Shown here: piece after piece, positions 33,161 through 42,561 of the stretch
Layout of the letters: every line of letters starts with the position of its first letter
Numbering within the stretch: position 1 is the stretch's first letter
Position numbers and translations under genes: made by a program
The notes under the pieces: generated by a model
The model's database searches: none
What the model saw: the letters and a program-made list of their open reading frames with translations, nothing else
What the model was told of the DNA's origin: nothing
NCBI RefSeq assembly: GCF_001552195.1
Contig: NZ_BCQS01000006.1
Span: 186,001 to 250,000 of the forward strand
Length of the DNA stretch: 64,000 nucleotides
DNA from: Actinomadura latina NBRC 106108
Lineage (GTDB): Bacteria; Actinomycetota; Actinomycetes; Streptosporangiales; Streptosporangiaceae
Direction: 5' to 3'

Positions 33161-33385
33161 ATGTCTGCTCAAGAGACCGGTCACGCCACGGGGACCAAGG
33201 ACAAGGACTACAACATCACCTGGTTCGTCGAGCAGTGCCTGAGCAACGCTCTCAGGCTGGACACCTACATCCAGGACGCCGAACGCGAGGGGGACGTCGA
33301 GCTGGCCGACTTCTTCCGCCGCGCGCAGGGAGAGAGCCGCAAGGGCGCCGACCAGGGCAAGGAACTCCTGAAGCAGCGCCTCTAG
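33161..33385 (+). CDS. Small helical acidic protein (74 residues)
   Basis: The 74-residue product begins with a polar, disordered stretch and then forms two amphipathic helices: TWFVEQCLSNALRLDTYIQDAERE and VELADFFRRAQGESRKGADQGKELL. This two-helix hairpin, rich in Glu, Asp and Lys, recalls half of a ferritin-like bundle but is too short for one. There is no signal peptide. GGGGAGGAAAC before the ATG is an excellent ribosome site, so strong expression is likely. No family name is known to me. Confidence 0.7.
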   Translation: MSAQETGHATGTKDKDYNITWFVEQCLSNALRLDTYIQDAEREGDVELADFFRRAQGESRKGADQGKELLKQRL

Positions 33386-33426
33386 CGCGGCGTCCACGAA
33401 CGTTGGCCGGGTCGACACTCGTTCAC

Positions 33427-33476
33427 CTGCGGCGAGTTGTTGCTATGGCAAGGCCGATAACAACAACTCGCCGCAG
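33427..33476. terminator. Perfect 16-base hairpin between convergent genes
   Basis: CTGCGGCGAGTTGTTG at 33427-33442 has an exact inverse copy, CAACAACTCGCCGCAG, at 33461-33476, with an 18-base loop. It lies between the ends of the small helical protein gene and the DksA-like gene and can terminate both. Confidence 0.75.
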
Positions 33477-33494
33477 TCAACGCACCCGGACCTG

Positions 33495-33833
33495 TCAGGC
33501 GGCGGCGCAGGTGATGCAGGTGCGGGCGGCGGGCCGGGCGTCCAGGCGGTCCGCCCCGACCGGGCCGCCGCAGCGTTCGCAGGTGCCGTAGGTGCCGTCG
33601 CGGAGCCGGCGCAGCGCGTCTTCGATGTCGGCCAGCTGCGAGCGCGCCCGGCTCAGGGACGCCTCGATCCGGGCGCGCTCGAAGGCGATGGTGGCGCCCT
33701 CCGGGTCGTGCTCGTCGTCCACCCCGGTCTGCGCCGAGGCCTCGACGACACCGTCCCAATCGCGGCTCAGCGCCGCCATGAGCTTCAGCGTGCCGTCGCG
33801 ATCCGCGATCAGTCGTTCCTCGGCCGTGGTCAT
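33495..33833 (-). CDS. TraR/DksA-type zinc-finger protein
   Basis: The 112-residue protein has a long helical stretch (residues 5-75, including ERARIEASLSRARSQLADIEDALRRLRDGTYGTC) and a C4 zinc finger, CERCGG and CITCA. This matches the TraR/DksA family, whose members reach the RNA polymerase secondary channel and alter transcription initiation. The coiled coil tip lacks a clear DxxDxA motif, so the role may differ from true DksA. Confidence 0.85.
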   Translation of the reverse strand: MTTAEERLIADRDGTLKLMAALSRDWDGVVEASAQTGVDDEHDPEGATIAFERARIEASLSRARSQLADIEDALRRLRDGTYGTCERCGGPVGADRLDARPAARTCITCAAA

Positions 33834-34023
33834 CTCAGCTTCAACACCCGCCGCGCCGCCCCCGATTCCGGATGCCCCGAGGCCATGCCGGGCGGTGCGG
33901 TCAGATCCAGCCCGTCTCGGACGCCCGGCAGCCCGACGAGCCGGTCCCGGTCAAGCGGGACGCGAGCCGCCAATCATCGTGGACGACCATCCGGTCGCCC
34001 ACCAGGCTGCGGATCCCGGCGGG

Positions 34024-34440
34024 TCAGGCGGGCATCTGGGCCCAGACGATCTTTCCCTCGCCGGTGGCGGACGGGCGGGTGCCGGTCTCCTTGGCATAGG
34101 CGGAGACGATGGCGAGGCCCCGGCCGCTCTCGGCCGTCAGGGACGGCGGGCTCGGGATCGGGAGTTCGGGGGACGGGTCCCAGCACTCCAGGAGAGGCGT
34201 CCCCTCATGAAGGGCGCAGCGGAGGCGGAGCCGCCGGCCGTGCGACGCCGCGACGGCGTTGGTGACGATCTCGCTCATGACGAGGGTCGAGTCGTTGATC
34301 ACTTCGCGGCTGAACCCCCAGTTCGTCAGCGCGTAGCGGACGAGTTCCCGGGCCAGGACGACGGTCGACGGCACGGCGAGCAGAGTGAGCCGAACCTCCG
34401 GGATACCGGGCGCCGGTGTGACGAGATCAAGATCATTCAT
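34024..34440 (-). CDS. AbaA-like ATP-binding protein (GHKL, RsbW-type)
   Basis: The 138-residue protein has the histidine-kinase-like ATPase fold of anti-sigma factors: VARELVRYALTNWGF, the N-box VMSEIVTNAVAAS, and ESGRGLAIVSAYA as the G1/G2 lid. No Asp-Ser phosphoacceptor partner is adjacent. Together with the divergent HTH gene and the DUF397 gene it makes the three-part set known from the Streptomyces whiJ/bldB/abaA loci. Those sets affect development and secondary metabolism. Confidence 0.85.
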   Translation of the reverse strand: MNDLDLVTPAPGIPEVRLTLLAVPSTVVLARELVRYALTNWGFSREVINDSTLVMSEIVTNAVAASHGRRLRLRCALHEGTPLLECWDPSPELPIPSPPSLTAESGRGLAIVSAYAKETGTRPSATGEGKIVWAQMPA

Positions 34441-34450
34441 TGGAGGCCGT

Positions 34451-34485
34451 CCTCACTTTTCGGATTCTGCCCTCACTTTGAGTGA
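34451..34485. promoter_or_regulatory. Direct and inverted repeats between the AbaA-like and WhiJ-like genes
   Basis: CCTCACTTT occurs at 34451-34459 and again at 34471-34479, exactly 20 bases apart. The second copy continues into a perfect palindrome, TCACT-TTG-AGTGA at 34473-34485. Two helical turns between copies suit cooperative binding by an HTH dimer; the divergent WhiJ-like protein is the obvious candidate (inference). Confidence 0.5.
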
Positions 34486-34540
34486 TCGCGCGCTAACGCG
34501 TTGTGCATTGTGTGGCGGTCAATACACATGCAGGTGAACG

Positions 34541-35353
34541 ATGAGCGTGCGCGAGTCCATTGATCCGAAGTCGTCGCTATGGGCCTGGATGGCCTTTGAC
34601 CTGTGGTTTTACCGCAGTCGGCGCGGTCTCTCGCTGGCCCAGGTCGCCATGATCGTCAACGCGACCCGGGGGACCGTATCGAACTGGGAGGCCGGGCGGT
34701 TCCGGCCGAGTGACACGTGCATGAAGCGCCTCGACCAGGCGTGGGACACGGGTGGGCACTTCGAGCGGCTGCACATGTTCGCCTGCGCTGGCCATGACCC
34801 TGATTGGTTCCGGCAATACGTCCAATACGAGATGGACGCAGAGATCATCAAGATGTTCCATGGCAAGAACGTCCCATTGCTCGTGCAGACGGAGGCTTAC
34901 GCGCAGGGCGTGCTTCGCGCGGCCGGGCACATGCACGAGGCTGAGGCGACTACCAAGGCTCGGATGAAACGACAGGAGATCCTCACCCGGGACGACCCGC
35001 CATATCTCTGGATCCTCATAGATCAGGAGGTCCTTGATTGTCCTGTCGCGGGCAGCGAGGTCATGAGAGGGCAATTGGCGCGACTTCTCGAAGTCGCGGA
35101 GTTGCCGCACGTCTGCGTGCGAGTCGTCCTGCGCGAGTCGGGTTGGCATCCGGGCCACGATGGCCCGTTCCAGGTGCTGCGGATTCGAGGTCGAGAGGTC
35201 GCCTATGCCGGAGCGCAGATCGGCGGCCGCTTGATCGAGGCCGGTGACCAAGCGGACACCCTGACGATACGGTTCGATCAGATCGGAGCAAATGCCCTGT
35301 CGCGGGCAGCTTCGAAGGATCTGATCGAACGGACGATGAGGACGTACGAATGA
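34541..35353 (+). CDS. WhiJ-like XRE regulator with DUF5753 domain
   Basis: Residues 15-75 form an HTH (RRGLSLAQVAMIVNATRGTVSNWEAGRFRPSD). Residues 90-265 match DUF5753: LLVQTEAYAQGVLRAAG, ILIDQEVLDCPV, and FQVLRIRGREVAYAGAQIGGRLIE. Proteins of this design work with a small DUF397 partner; in WhiJ systems the HTH protein represses development genes and the DUF397 protein relieves it. AGGTGA precedes ATG 34541. The stop overlaps the DUF397 start (ATGA), so the partners are co-translated. Confidence 0.88.
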   Translation: MSVRESIDPKSSLWAWMAFDLWFYRSRRGLSLAQVAMIVNATRGTVSNWEAGRFRPSDTCMKRLDQAWDTGGHFERLHMFACAGHDPDWFRQYVQYEMDAEIIKMFHGKNVPLLVQTEAYAQGVLRAAGHMHEAEATTKARMKRQEILTRDDPPYLWILIDQEVLDCPVAGSEVMRGQLARLLEVAELPHVCVRVVLRESGWHPGHDGPFQVLRIRGREVAYAGAQIGGRLIEAGDQADTLTIRFDQIGANALSRAASKDLIERTMRTYE

Positions 35354-35538
35354 TCACTTGGCGGAAGAGTTCCTATACCGGTGGCGGGAATGACGAAGCG
35401 TGTGTGGAGTTGGCGGAGTTGGCGGGCCGGGTGTGGGTGCGGGACTCCAAGGATCCGGACGGGGAGCGGCTGGCGTTCGGGCGGGATGCGTTCGCGGGGT
35501 TGCTGGTGCGGGTGAAGCGCGGGGAGCTCGGCCTGTAG
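35350..35538 (+). CDS. BldB-like DUF397 protein
   Basis: The 62-residue protein has the whole DUF397 pattern: WRKSSYTGGGNDEACVELAE, VWVRDSKDPDGERLAFGRDAFAGLL, and a basic end. BldB is the founding member. It is encoded directly after its DUF5753 partner with a four-base overlap. Confidence 0.9.
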   Translation: MITWRKSSYTGGGNDEACVELAELAGRVWVRDSKDPDGERLAFGRDAFAGLLVRVKRGELGL

Positions 35539-35662
35539 TCGCAGGCGTTCTGACGCGCCCTCACGAGCTGGCATGACCAGGAGCCGCAGCCCTTCAGAAA
35601 CGGGTGGCGGCTCCACATAGAGGACGTGTCGTGGGGGAGTAGTAGCCGTGTGGCAGCGGTCG

Positions 35663-36373
35663 TTACGGGTGCACTCCGTGGTCGCGCAGGGGGCCGATGG
35701 TCAGCGCGGCGGTGCGGCATTCGGTCACTACTTCGGGGAGGGCGCCGAGGGTCGACCTCCAGGCGCCGGGTGCCGCGGTGACGTCGCTGTCGTGGAGGAG
35801 CAGCGTCGCGCCGCCCTTGAGGCCGGGCGCGAGGGTCTCCAGGACGGACGAAGGGGTGGCGGACGCCGTCCAGTCCTTGCCCCAGGCCGTCCACAGGATG
35901 GGGCGGAGGCCGTTGCGGCGGGCGGCGAACAGGGCCTCGGTGCTCAGGGCGCCGTACGGGGGCCGGTACCAGGACGGGGTGACGCCGCACACGTCCTCGA
36001 TGAGGTGGACGGTGTCCCGGATCTCGGCGGTGACCCGGCCGGGGCGGGTCACGAGGGCGTTGTCGTGGTGCCAGCCGTGCACGGCGATCTCGTGGCCGTC
36101 GGCGACGATGCGGCGGCCGAGCCACGGGGCGCGCTGGAGCATCGTGCCGAGGACGAAGAACGTCGCATGGCAGCCGAGGCGGGCCAGCTCGTCCAGGAAG
36201 AGGGGCGTGGACGAAGGGTCGGGGCCGTCGTCCAGGGTGAGCGCGACGTGGCGGGGGCCGCCGCGGCCGGCGATGCGGGGGGTCAGGCGGCGGACCGGGC
36301 CGAGCCAGGACGCCGCGGGCAGCGCGTGGGCCAGGAGGGCGGCGGCCAGGACGGCGGGGACGCGGCGGGACAT
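35663..36373 (-). CDS. Exported polysaccharide deacetylase (NodB domain)
   Basis: The 236-residue protein begins with a signal or anchor sequence (RRVPAVLAAALLAHALPAASWL). The NodB domain follows with LTLDDGPDPSST (catalytic and metal aspartates), VHGWHHDN (metal histidines), YRPPYGALS, and LLLHDSD. All motifs are intact. It probably deacetylates a surface glycan. The starts of this gene and the glycosyltransferase gene at 36405 are 31 bases apart, so they share a promoter region and perhaps a pathway. Confidence 0.88.
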   Translation of the reverse strand: MSRRVPAVLAAALLAHALPAASWLGPVRRLTPRIAGRGGPRHVALTLDDGPDPSSTPLFLDELARLGCHATFFVLGTMLQRAPWLGRRIVADGHEIAVHGWHHDNALVTRPGRVTAEIRDTVHLIEDVCGVTPSWYRPPYGALSTEALFAARRNGLRPILWTAWGKDWTASATPSSVLETLAPGLKGGATLLLHDSDVTAAPGAWRSTLGALPEVVTECRTAALTIGPLRDHGVHP

Positions 36374-36404
36374 GAAGACATCTTCACCGGGGGGAGCTCA
36401 ACTC

Positions 36405-37469
36405 ATGGGCAAACGACTCTTAATTCTGACAGCGGGCATGGGTGCCGGGCATAACGCGGTTGCGGCGGAGCTGGCCCGCAGGATGGCGCTCCAGGAAGTG
36501 GAGACGGCCGTGCTGGACGTCCTCGACCTGGTTCCGCTGAAGCTCGGGCATGGGCTGCGGCGCATGTACGGGGGGATGGTCCGGTCCGCGCCGTGGCTGT
36601 ACGAGGGGATCTACCGGGCGTTCTTCGTGTCCCGGCGCCCGCCGCCCGCGTCGCCGCTCACGGCGCTGATCGCGCGGCGGCTGGACGCGCGGATCCGGGA
36701 GCTGCCGCCCGACGCGGTCGTGTCGACGTTCCACCTCGCGGCGCAGGCGGCCGGGCGGCTGCGCGACTCGGGGCGGCTGACGGTGCCGTCGCTGGTGCTG
36801 GTGACCGACTTCGCCGTCCACCGGATGTGGCTGCACGCGGGCAACGACCGGTACCTGTGCCCGGACGAGCGGGCCGCGCGGGCCGTGATGGAGCGGACGG
36901 GACGTCCGGCCGGCGGGCACGCGCCGGTGGTGCGGCCCGCGTTCCGCCGGAAGCGGGCCGCGGACGACCGGCTTCGGGAGGCGGCGGGCGCGCGGCCGGA
37001 CGACAAGATCGTGCTGATCTCGGCGGGCGCCTGGGGAGTGGGGCGCGTCGTGGAGACCGCGCAGGGCATCGCGGCGTCCGGCCGGTACGTGCCGGTGGTG
37101 CTGTGCGGGCGCAACGAGCGGCTCCTCGAACGCGTCTACGGGCCCGCCCTCGGCTGGCGGGACGACATGCCCGAGCTGATGGCGGGCGCCTACGCGCTGA
37201 TCGACAACGCGGCGGGGCTGACCTGCCGGGAGGCGTTCGCGTGCGGGCTGCCGGTGATCTCCTACCGGCCGATCCCCGGGCACGGGCGGGACGGTGCCGC
37301 GGCGATGGCGCGCGACGGCCTGAGCTGCTACGCCGAGTCGCCGGGCGAGCTGGTGGAGGCGCTCGACCGGCTGAAGGACGAGGCGGTGCGGGAGGCGCGG
37401 GCCCGCAAGGTCGGCGCGCTGTTCGACGCCGTCCCCGCCGAGCGGGTCATCCGGTCGGTGCTCGGCTGA
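36405..37469 (+). CDS. MGDG-synthase-like glycosyltransferase (GT28 type)
   Basis: The 354-residue enzyme starts LLILTAGMGAGHNAVAAELARRM, the GxGH motif of monogalactosyldiacylglycerol synthase and MurG relatives, and has the acceptor-side VVSTFHLAAQAAGRL. The C-terminal half carries the UDP-sugar site: VLISAGAWGVGRVVETA, DDMPELMAGAYALIDNAAGLTCREAFACGLPVI. It likely glycosylates a lipid at the inner membrane face. GGGGAG lies upstream of ATG 36405. Its 3' end overlaps the DMT transporter gene by 23 bases. Confidence 0.85.
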   Translation: MGKRLLILTAGMGAGHNAVAAELARRMALQEVETAVLDVLDLVPLKLGHGLRRMYGGMVRSAPWLYEGIYRAFFVSRRPPPASPLTALIARRLDARIRELPPDAVVSTFHLAAQAAGRLRDSGRLTVPSLVLVTDFAVHRMWLHAGNDRYLCPDERAARAVMERTGRPAGGHAPVVRPAFRRKRAADDRLREAAGARPDDKIVLISAGAWGVGRVVETAQGIAASGRYVPVVLCGRNERLLERVYGPALGWRDDMPELMAGAYALIDNAAGLTCREAFACGLPVISYRPIPGHGRDGAAAMARDGLSCYAESPGELVEALDRLKDEAVREARARKVGALFDAVPAERVIRSVLG

Positions 37470-38322
37470 CGTCGTGCTCCTCGTGCAGCAGCGGGGATCG
37501 GGCGATGCCGATGCTGCCGAGGAGGATCAGCGCCATGCCGGCGGCCTCCAGGACGATCCACGGCCCGCCGCGGACGTCCTCCCCGAACAGGTAGACGCCG
37601 AGGACGATGCTGGCGACGGGGTCGGAGATGGTCAGGGCGGGCTGCACGGCGACGAGGCTGCCGCTCTGCAGCGCGTTCTGCAGCAGGTAGAGGCTGGCGA
37701 GGCCGGCGAGGGCCATGGCGTAGAGCTGCCAGGACGTGAGGACGGCGCGGACGCCGCGTTCGAAGTCGTGCGTGGCGGTGTTCATGAAGGCGGCCGTCAG
37801 CGCGAACCCGATCGAGGTCGTGACGCCGAGCAGGACGGCGCGGACCGGCCCGCTGATGAGCCGGGCCAGCGCGCCGAGCCCGGCGACGCAGGCGACCGTG
37901 CCGGCCGTCGCGATGCTCCAGGCGGCGGTGCCCGGCCGGGTGTAGCTCTCGTCGGGCGAGAGGGCGAACAGCAGCACGGCCAGGCCGGCGCTGAGCAGGA
38001 TGACGGCGGTCCACGGCACCCGGTCCAGCCCGCGCGGCGGCAGGCACGCGATGAGGATCATGGTGAAGGGCAGTTCGACGGCCAGCAGCGGCTGGACGAG
38101 CGACAGCCCCGCGATGGACAGCGCCGCCGCCTGCAGCACGAACGCCGCGATGAGCGCGCCGATGCCGGCGAGCCACATCGGGCTGCGCAGCAGGTCCAGG
38201 ATGAGCGCGGGCTTGAAGGCGTCCGCCTCGGGCGCGGTCTTGGCCACCCGCCGCTGGAGCACCGAGGCGAGGGCGTTCGAGGCTCCGGCGAGCAGCGCGA
38301 GGACGATGGGGATCACCGGCAC
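37447..38322 (-). CDS. DMT-superfamily (EamA-like) transporter, second of a pair
   Basis: The 291-residue protein has about nine to ten hydrophobic helices, starting VIPIVLALLAGASNALASVLQ and including SLVQPLLAVELPFTMILIACLPP and AVQPALTISDPVASIVLGVYLFGE, typical EamA repeats. It is a clear paralogue of the gene before it: both share LDLLRS..WL.GI in the first loop. The start overlaps the upstream paralogue by ten bases. A heterodimeric exporter is possible. Confidence 0.82.
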   Translation of the reverse strand: MPVIPIVLALLAGASNALASVLQRRVAKTAPEADAFKPALILDLLRSPMWLAGIGALIAAFVLQAAALSIAGLSLVQPLLAVELPFTMILIACLPPRGLDRVPWTAVILLSAGLAVLLFALSPDESYTRPGTAAWSIATAGTVACVAGLGALARLISGPVRAVLLGVTTSIGFALTAAFMNTATHDFERGVRAVLTSWQLYAMALAGLASLYLLQNALQSGSLVAVQPALTISDPVASIVLGVYLFGEDVRGGPWIVLEAAGMALILLGSIGIARSPLLHEEHDVSRAPTG

Positions 38323-39206
38323 TCCACCTCGTCAGGAGGCGCGGCCGCGCGATCGCCGGGCTTGCCCAGGTACGGCGACCGGCCGAGGACGATGATTCCC
38401 GCGACCATCGCGGCGAGCCCGAGCGATTCGAAGGCGAGGTCGGAGATCTCCAGCCGCACCCGCTCCCCGAAGATCACGATGCTGAGCGCGATGCCGGTGA
38501 GCGGCTCGGCCGCGGTGGTCGCGGGCAGCGAGATCCGCAGCGGCGCCGCGTCGAAGGCGCTCTGCGCGAACAGCAGGCCCAGCGCCCCGATGAGCACCAG
38601 CCCGTACGGCTGCCAGGTCACCAGGACGCGGGTGAAGCCGTTGTCGGAGACCAGCAGGACGCTGCGGGTCAGGGTGTCCTGGAGCCCGTAGAGCAGCCCG
38701 GCGCCGCAGGCGAGCAGCATCGCGCGGACGCGCAGGTCCCGGTGCAGGCCGCCGGACGCGCACAGGACGACGAGGCCGAGCACGGCCGCGCCCGCGAGCC
38801 AGCGCGGCGAGTGGACGCCGGGCAGCGACCCGCCGTGCGGCACCCCGACGCCGAGGAACAGCGCGACGCCGCCGGTCAGCAGCAGCGACCCCAGCACCTC
38901 GGTGCGGCCGAGCCGCTCCCGGTAGATCACGTGCGCGGCGAACAGCGCGAAGATGAGGTTGACCGTGAGCACCGGCGTGACCTCGGCGACGTCGGCCATG
39001 TTCAGCGCGAACGCGAAGATGATCTGACCGGTGATCATCGAGGCGATGCCGGTCAGCCACAGCCGGCTGCGCAGCAGGTCCAGCAGCAGCCGCGGATGCA
39101 GGATCTCCTCCAGCGGCTCCCGGAACGCGGCGTGCTGCTGCGCCACGAAGCCGAGCCCGATGAAGCCCGCGGCCACCACCGCGATGCCCATGCCGAGAAT
39201 GCTCAT
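38313..39206 (-). CDS. DMT-superfamily (EamA-like) transporter, first of a pair
   Basis: The 297-residue protein begins MGIAVVAAGFIGLGFVAQQHAAF and contains LDLLRSRLWLTGIASMITGQIIFAFAL, VTPVLTVNLIFALFAAHVIYRERLG and TAAEPLTGIALSIVIFGERV, giving two EamA-like halves with the acidic residue after each signature helix. The substrate is unknown. It precedes and overlaps its paralogue, so the two are co-expressed. ATG 39206 is preferred because no nearer start carries the first helix. Confidence 0.82.
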   Translation of the reverse strand: MSILGMGIAVVAAGFIGLGFVAQQHAAFREPLEEILHPRLLLDLLRSRLWLTGIASMITGQIIFAFALNMADVAEVTPVLTVNLIFALFAAHVIYRERLGRTEVLGSLLLTGGVALFLGVGVPHGGSLPGVHSPRWLAGAAVLGLVVLCASGGLHRDLRVRAMLLACGAGLLYGLQDTLTRSVLLVSDNGFTRVLVTWQPYGLVLIGALGLLFAQSAFDAAPLRISLPATTAAEPLTGIALSIVIFGERVRLEISDLAFESLGLAAMVAGIIVLGRSPYLGKPGDRAAAPPDEVECR

Positions 39207-39382
39207 CGGAATCCACGATCTCCCCCGACGGACCCGTCCGGGTCCGCACCTACCCGGGGTCGCCGGACGCAACCGGGCGCCGTCCCCGGGTGAGGCCGGA
39301 TCCGGCCTCCCCGAATCCACAAACCGACTGGACGGTATGTCACGTGCCGGTATGTAATGCGGGCGTCTGCCAGAGGAGCACC

Positions 39383-40726
39383 ATGCGCATCCGAGCCCTC
39401 ACCGCCCTCGCCGCGACGGCCTTCGCCGCTCTGGTCCCGTCAGGCCCGGCCCACGCCGACCGCACCCCCGATGATCAGCCGCTACCCGGATACACGATCG
39501 CCAATCCGCCGCTCGCGCCCGTCCATATGCACGGGACGCCGTCGCGCGTCCTGCAGGGCGTCCACCGCCACGCGGCCTACGACATCGAGGTGCCGCCGCA
39601 CTGGAACGGGAAGCTCGCGCTCTACGCGCACGGCTACGCCGGCCAGGGGTTCGTGCTGACGGTCGGGCCGCCGCCGTTCGGGCTCCGGCAGCGGCTGCTC
39701 GACCAGGGGTACGCGTGGGCGGCGTCGTCCTACTACGACAACGGGTACGACGTGCGGGCCGGGGTGCTGAGCACCCGCGACCTCGCCGACCTGTTCGCCC
39801 GCGAGGTGGGACGGCCCAAGCAGCGCATCATCGTCGGCGTCTCGATGGGCGGCCACGTCATCGGACGCTCCCTGGAGCAGTTCCCCGGCTATTACGACGG
39901 GGCGCTGCCCATGTGCGGGGTGCTCGGCGACGACGAGCTGTTCGACTTCTTCCTCGATTACAACGTCGTCGCGCAGGACCTTTCCGGCATCCGCGAATAC
40001 CCCGTGACGGACCAGTACGCGACGGTGACCGTCCCGAAGATCGAGGCCGCGCTCGGGCTGACGGCGCTGCGGCCCGGCGGGCCCGACACGGCGAACGCGC
40101 GCGGGAAGCAGTTCCGGTCGATCGTCATCGACCGGACGGGCGGGACGCGGCCCGGGGCCGTGCAGTCGTTCGCGTTCTGGAAGGACTTCCCGTTCACGCT
40201 GGCCACGCCGTCCGTCCCGGGCGCGACGCTCGCGGAGGAACCGGGGCAGCTGGCGACGAACCTGTTCACCCGGTACCGGCCGAACGAGCCGGTGGACGTC
40301 AACGGGACAGTGCAGCGGGTGCCGGTCGCGAACCTGCCGGCGCGGCTGTCGAACCGGCTGTCGCAGGTGCCGCGCGTCAACGGCCGCCCCGACGTGCCCG
40401 TGCTCAGCCTGCACGGGCTGGGGGACATGTTCGTCCCGTTCTCGATGGAGCAGGTCTACGCGTCCGAGGCGGCACGGCGGCACCGGTCGCGGCTGCTCGT
40501 CCAGCGGGCGATCCGGACGACCCAGCACTGCGAGTTCTCCGCCACGGAGGCGGGGACGGCCTGGGACGACCTGGTGCGCTGGATCGGCACCGGCAGGCGC
40601 CCGGCGGGTGACGTGACGACGAAGCCGCGGACGGTGGCGGGTGCCGACTACGGGTGCCGGTTCAGCGACCCCGCCGCCTACGCGGCCGGGACGGGAACGC
40701 GGCGGCTCTTCGACCCCTGCCCGTGA
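39383..40726 (+). CDS. Secreted alpha/beta hydrolase
   Basis: The 447-residue product has a signal peptide (RIRALTALAATAFAALVPSGPAHA). The hydrolase domain contains LALYAHGYAGQG, the nucleophile elbow VGVSMGGHVIGR, the acid in LSLHGLGDMFVPF and the His in TTQHCEFS. Two cysteine pairs are likely (PMCGV, QHCEF, YGCRF, FDPCP). It is an exported esterase-like enzyme; the substrate is not known. AGAGGAG is five bases before the ATG. It is convergent with the cholesterol oxidase gene, and may serve lipid or sterol-ester use (inference). Confidence 0.82.
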   Translation: MRIRALTALAATAFAALVPSGPAHADRTPDDQPLPGYTIANPPLAPVHMHGTPSRVLQGVHRHAAYDIEVPPHWNGKLALYAHGYAGQGFVLTVGPPPFGLRQRLLDQGYAWAASSYYDNGYDVRAGVLSTRDLADLFAREVGRPKQRIIVGVSMGGHVIGRSLEQFPGYYDGALPMCGVLGDDELFDFFLDYNVVAQDLSGIREYPVTDQYATVTVPKIEAALGLTALRPGGPDTANARGKQFRSIVIDRTGGTRPGAVQSFAFWKDFPFTLATPSVPGATLAEEPGQLATNLFTRYRPNEPVDVNGTVQRVPVANLPARLSNRLSQVPRVNGRPDVPVLSLHGLGDMFVPFSMEQVYASEAARRHRSRLLVQRAIRTTQHCEFSATEAGTAWDDLVRWIGTGRRPAGDVTTKPRTVAGADYGCRFSDPAAYAAGTGTRRLFDPCP

Positions 40727-40793
40727 GGTGAGCGCGCCCCGGCGTGAACAGTCCGGCCACACGCGCCCGTGGCCGGATCCCGTCGGCGCGCCG

Positions 40794-42437
<1,644 letters not shown>

Positions 42438-42453
42438 TCACTCTCATTGAGAC

Positions 42454-42467
42454 TGGAACAGGTTCTA
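42454..42467 (-). promoter_or_regulatory. KstR-consensus site in front of the cholesterol oxidase gene
   Basis: TGGAACAGGTTCTA fits the published KstR core TNNAACNNGTTNNA at all eight fixed positions. On the minus strand TATAGA (42464-42469) is a plausible -10 box overlapping it, 38-43 bases before the oxidase ATG. A TetR repressor bound here would block transcription. No kstR gene lies in the window. Confidence 0.6.
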
Positions 42468-42513
42468 TATCGAGCCGGAAGGGAAGTCACTAGCTACGCA
42501 AAAGTAACTTACA

Positions 42514-42527
42514 ACCAAGTGCTTGCT
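42514..42527 (+). promoter_or_regulatory. KstR2-consensus site in front of the dehydrogenase gene
   Basis: ACCAAGTGCTTGCT fits the KstR2 motif AnCAAGnnCTTGnT at all ten fixed positions. It is 35 bases before ATG 42562 and touches the proposed -35 box. Other TetR proteins use related CAAG..CTTG sites, so the identity of the regulator is open. Confidence 0.6.
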
Positions 42528-42554
42528 TGGCAAGCGGTCCGGGCTTTGTTACAT
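42527..42554 (+). promoter_or_regulatory. Putative promoter for a leaderless transcript
   Basis: TTGGCA at 42527-42532 and TTACAT at 42549-42554 are spaced 16 bases, a sigma-70-like pair. The start of transcription would fall at about 42561, next to ATG 42562. The lack of any ribosome site before that ATG agrees with a leaderless message. Confidence 0.45.
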
Positions 42555-42561
42555 TCCGCCC

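Noticed and set aside
33834..34023. Possible gene remnant upstream of the DksA-like gene
   Set aside because: A minus-strand frame gives a short plausible peptide (SLVGDRMVVHDDW), but it has no start context and no family could be named.
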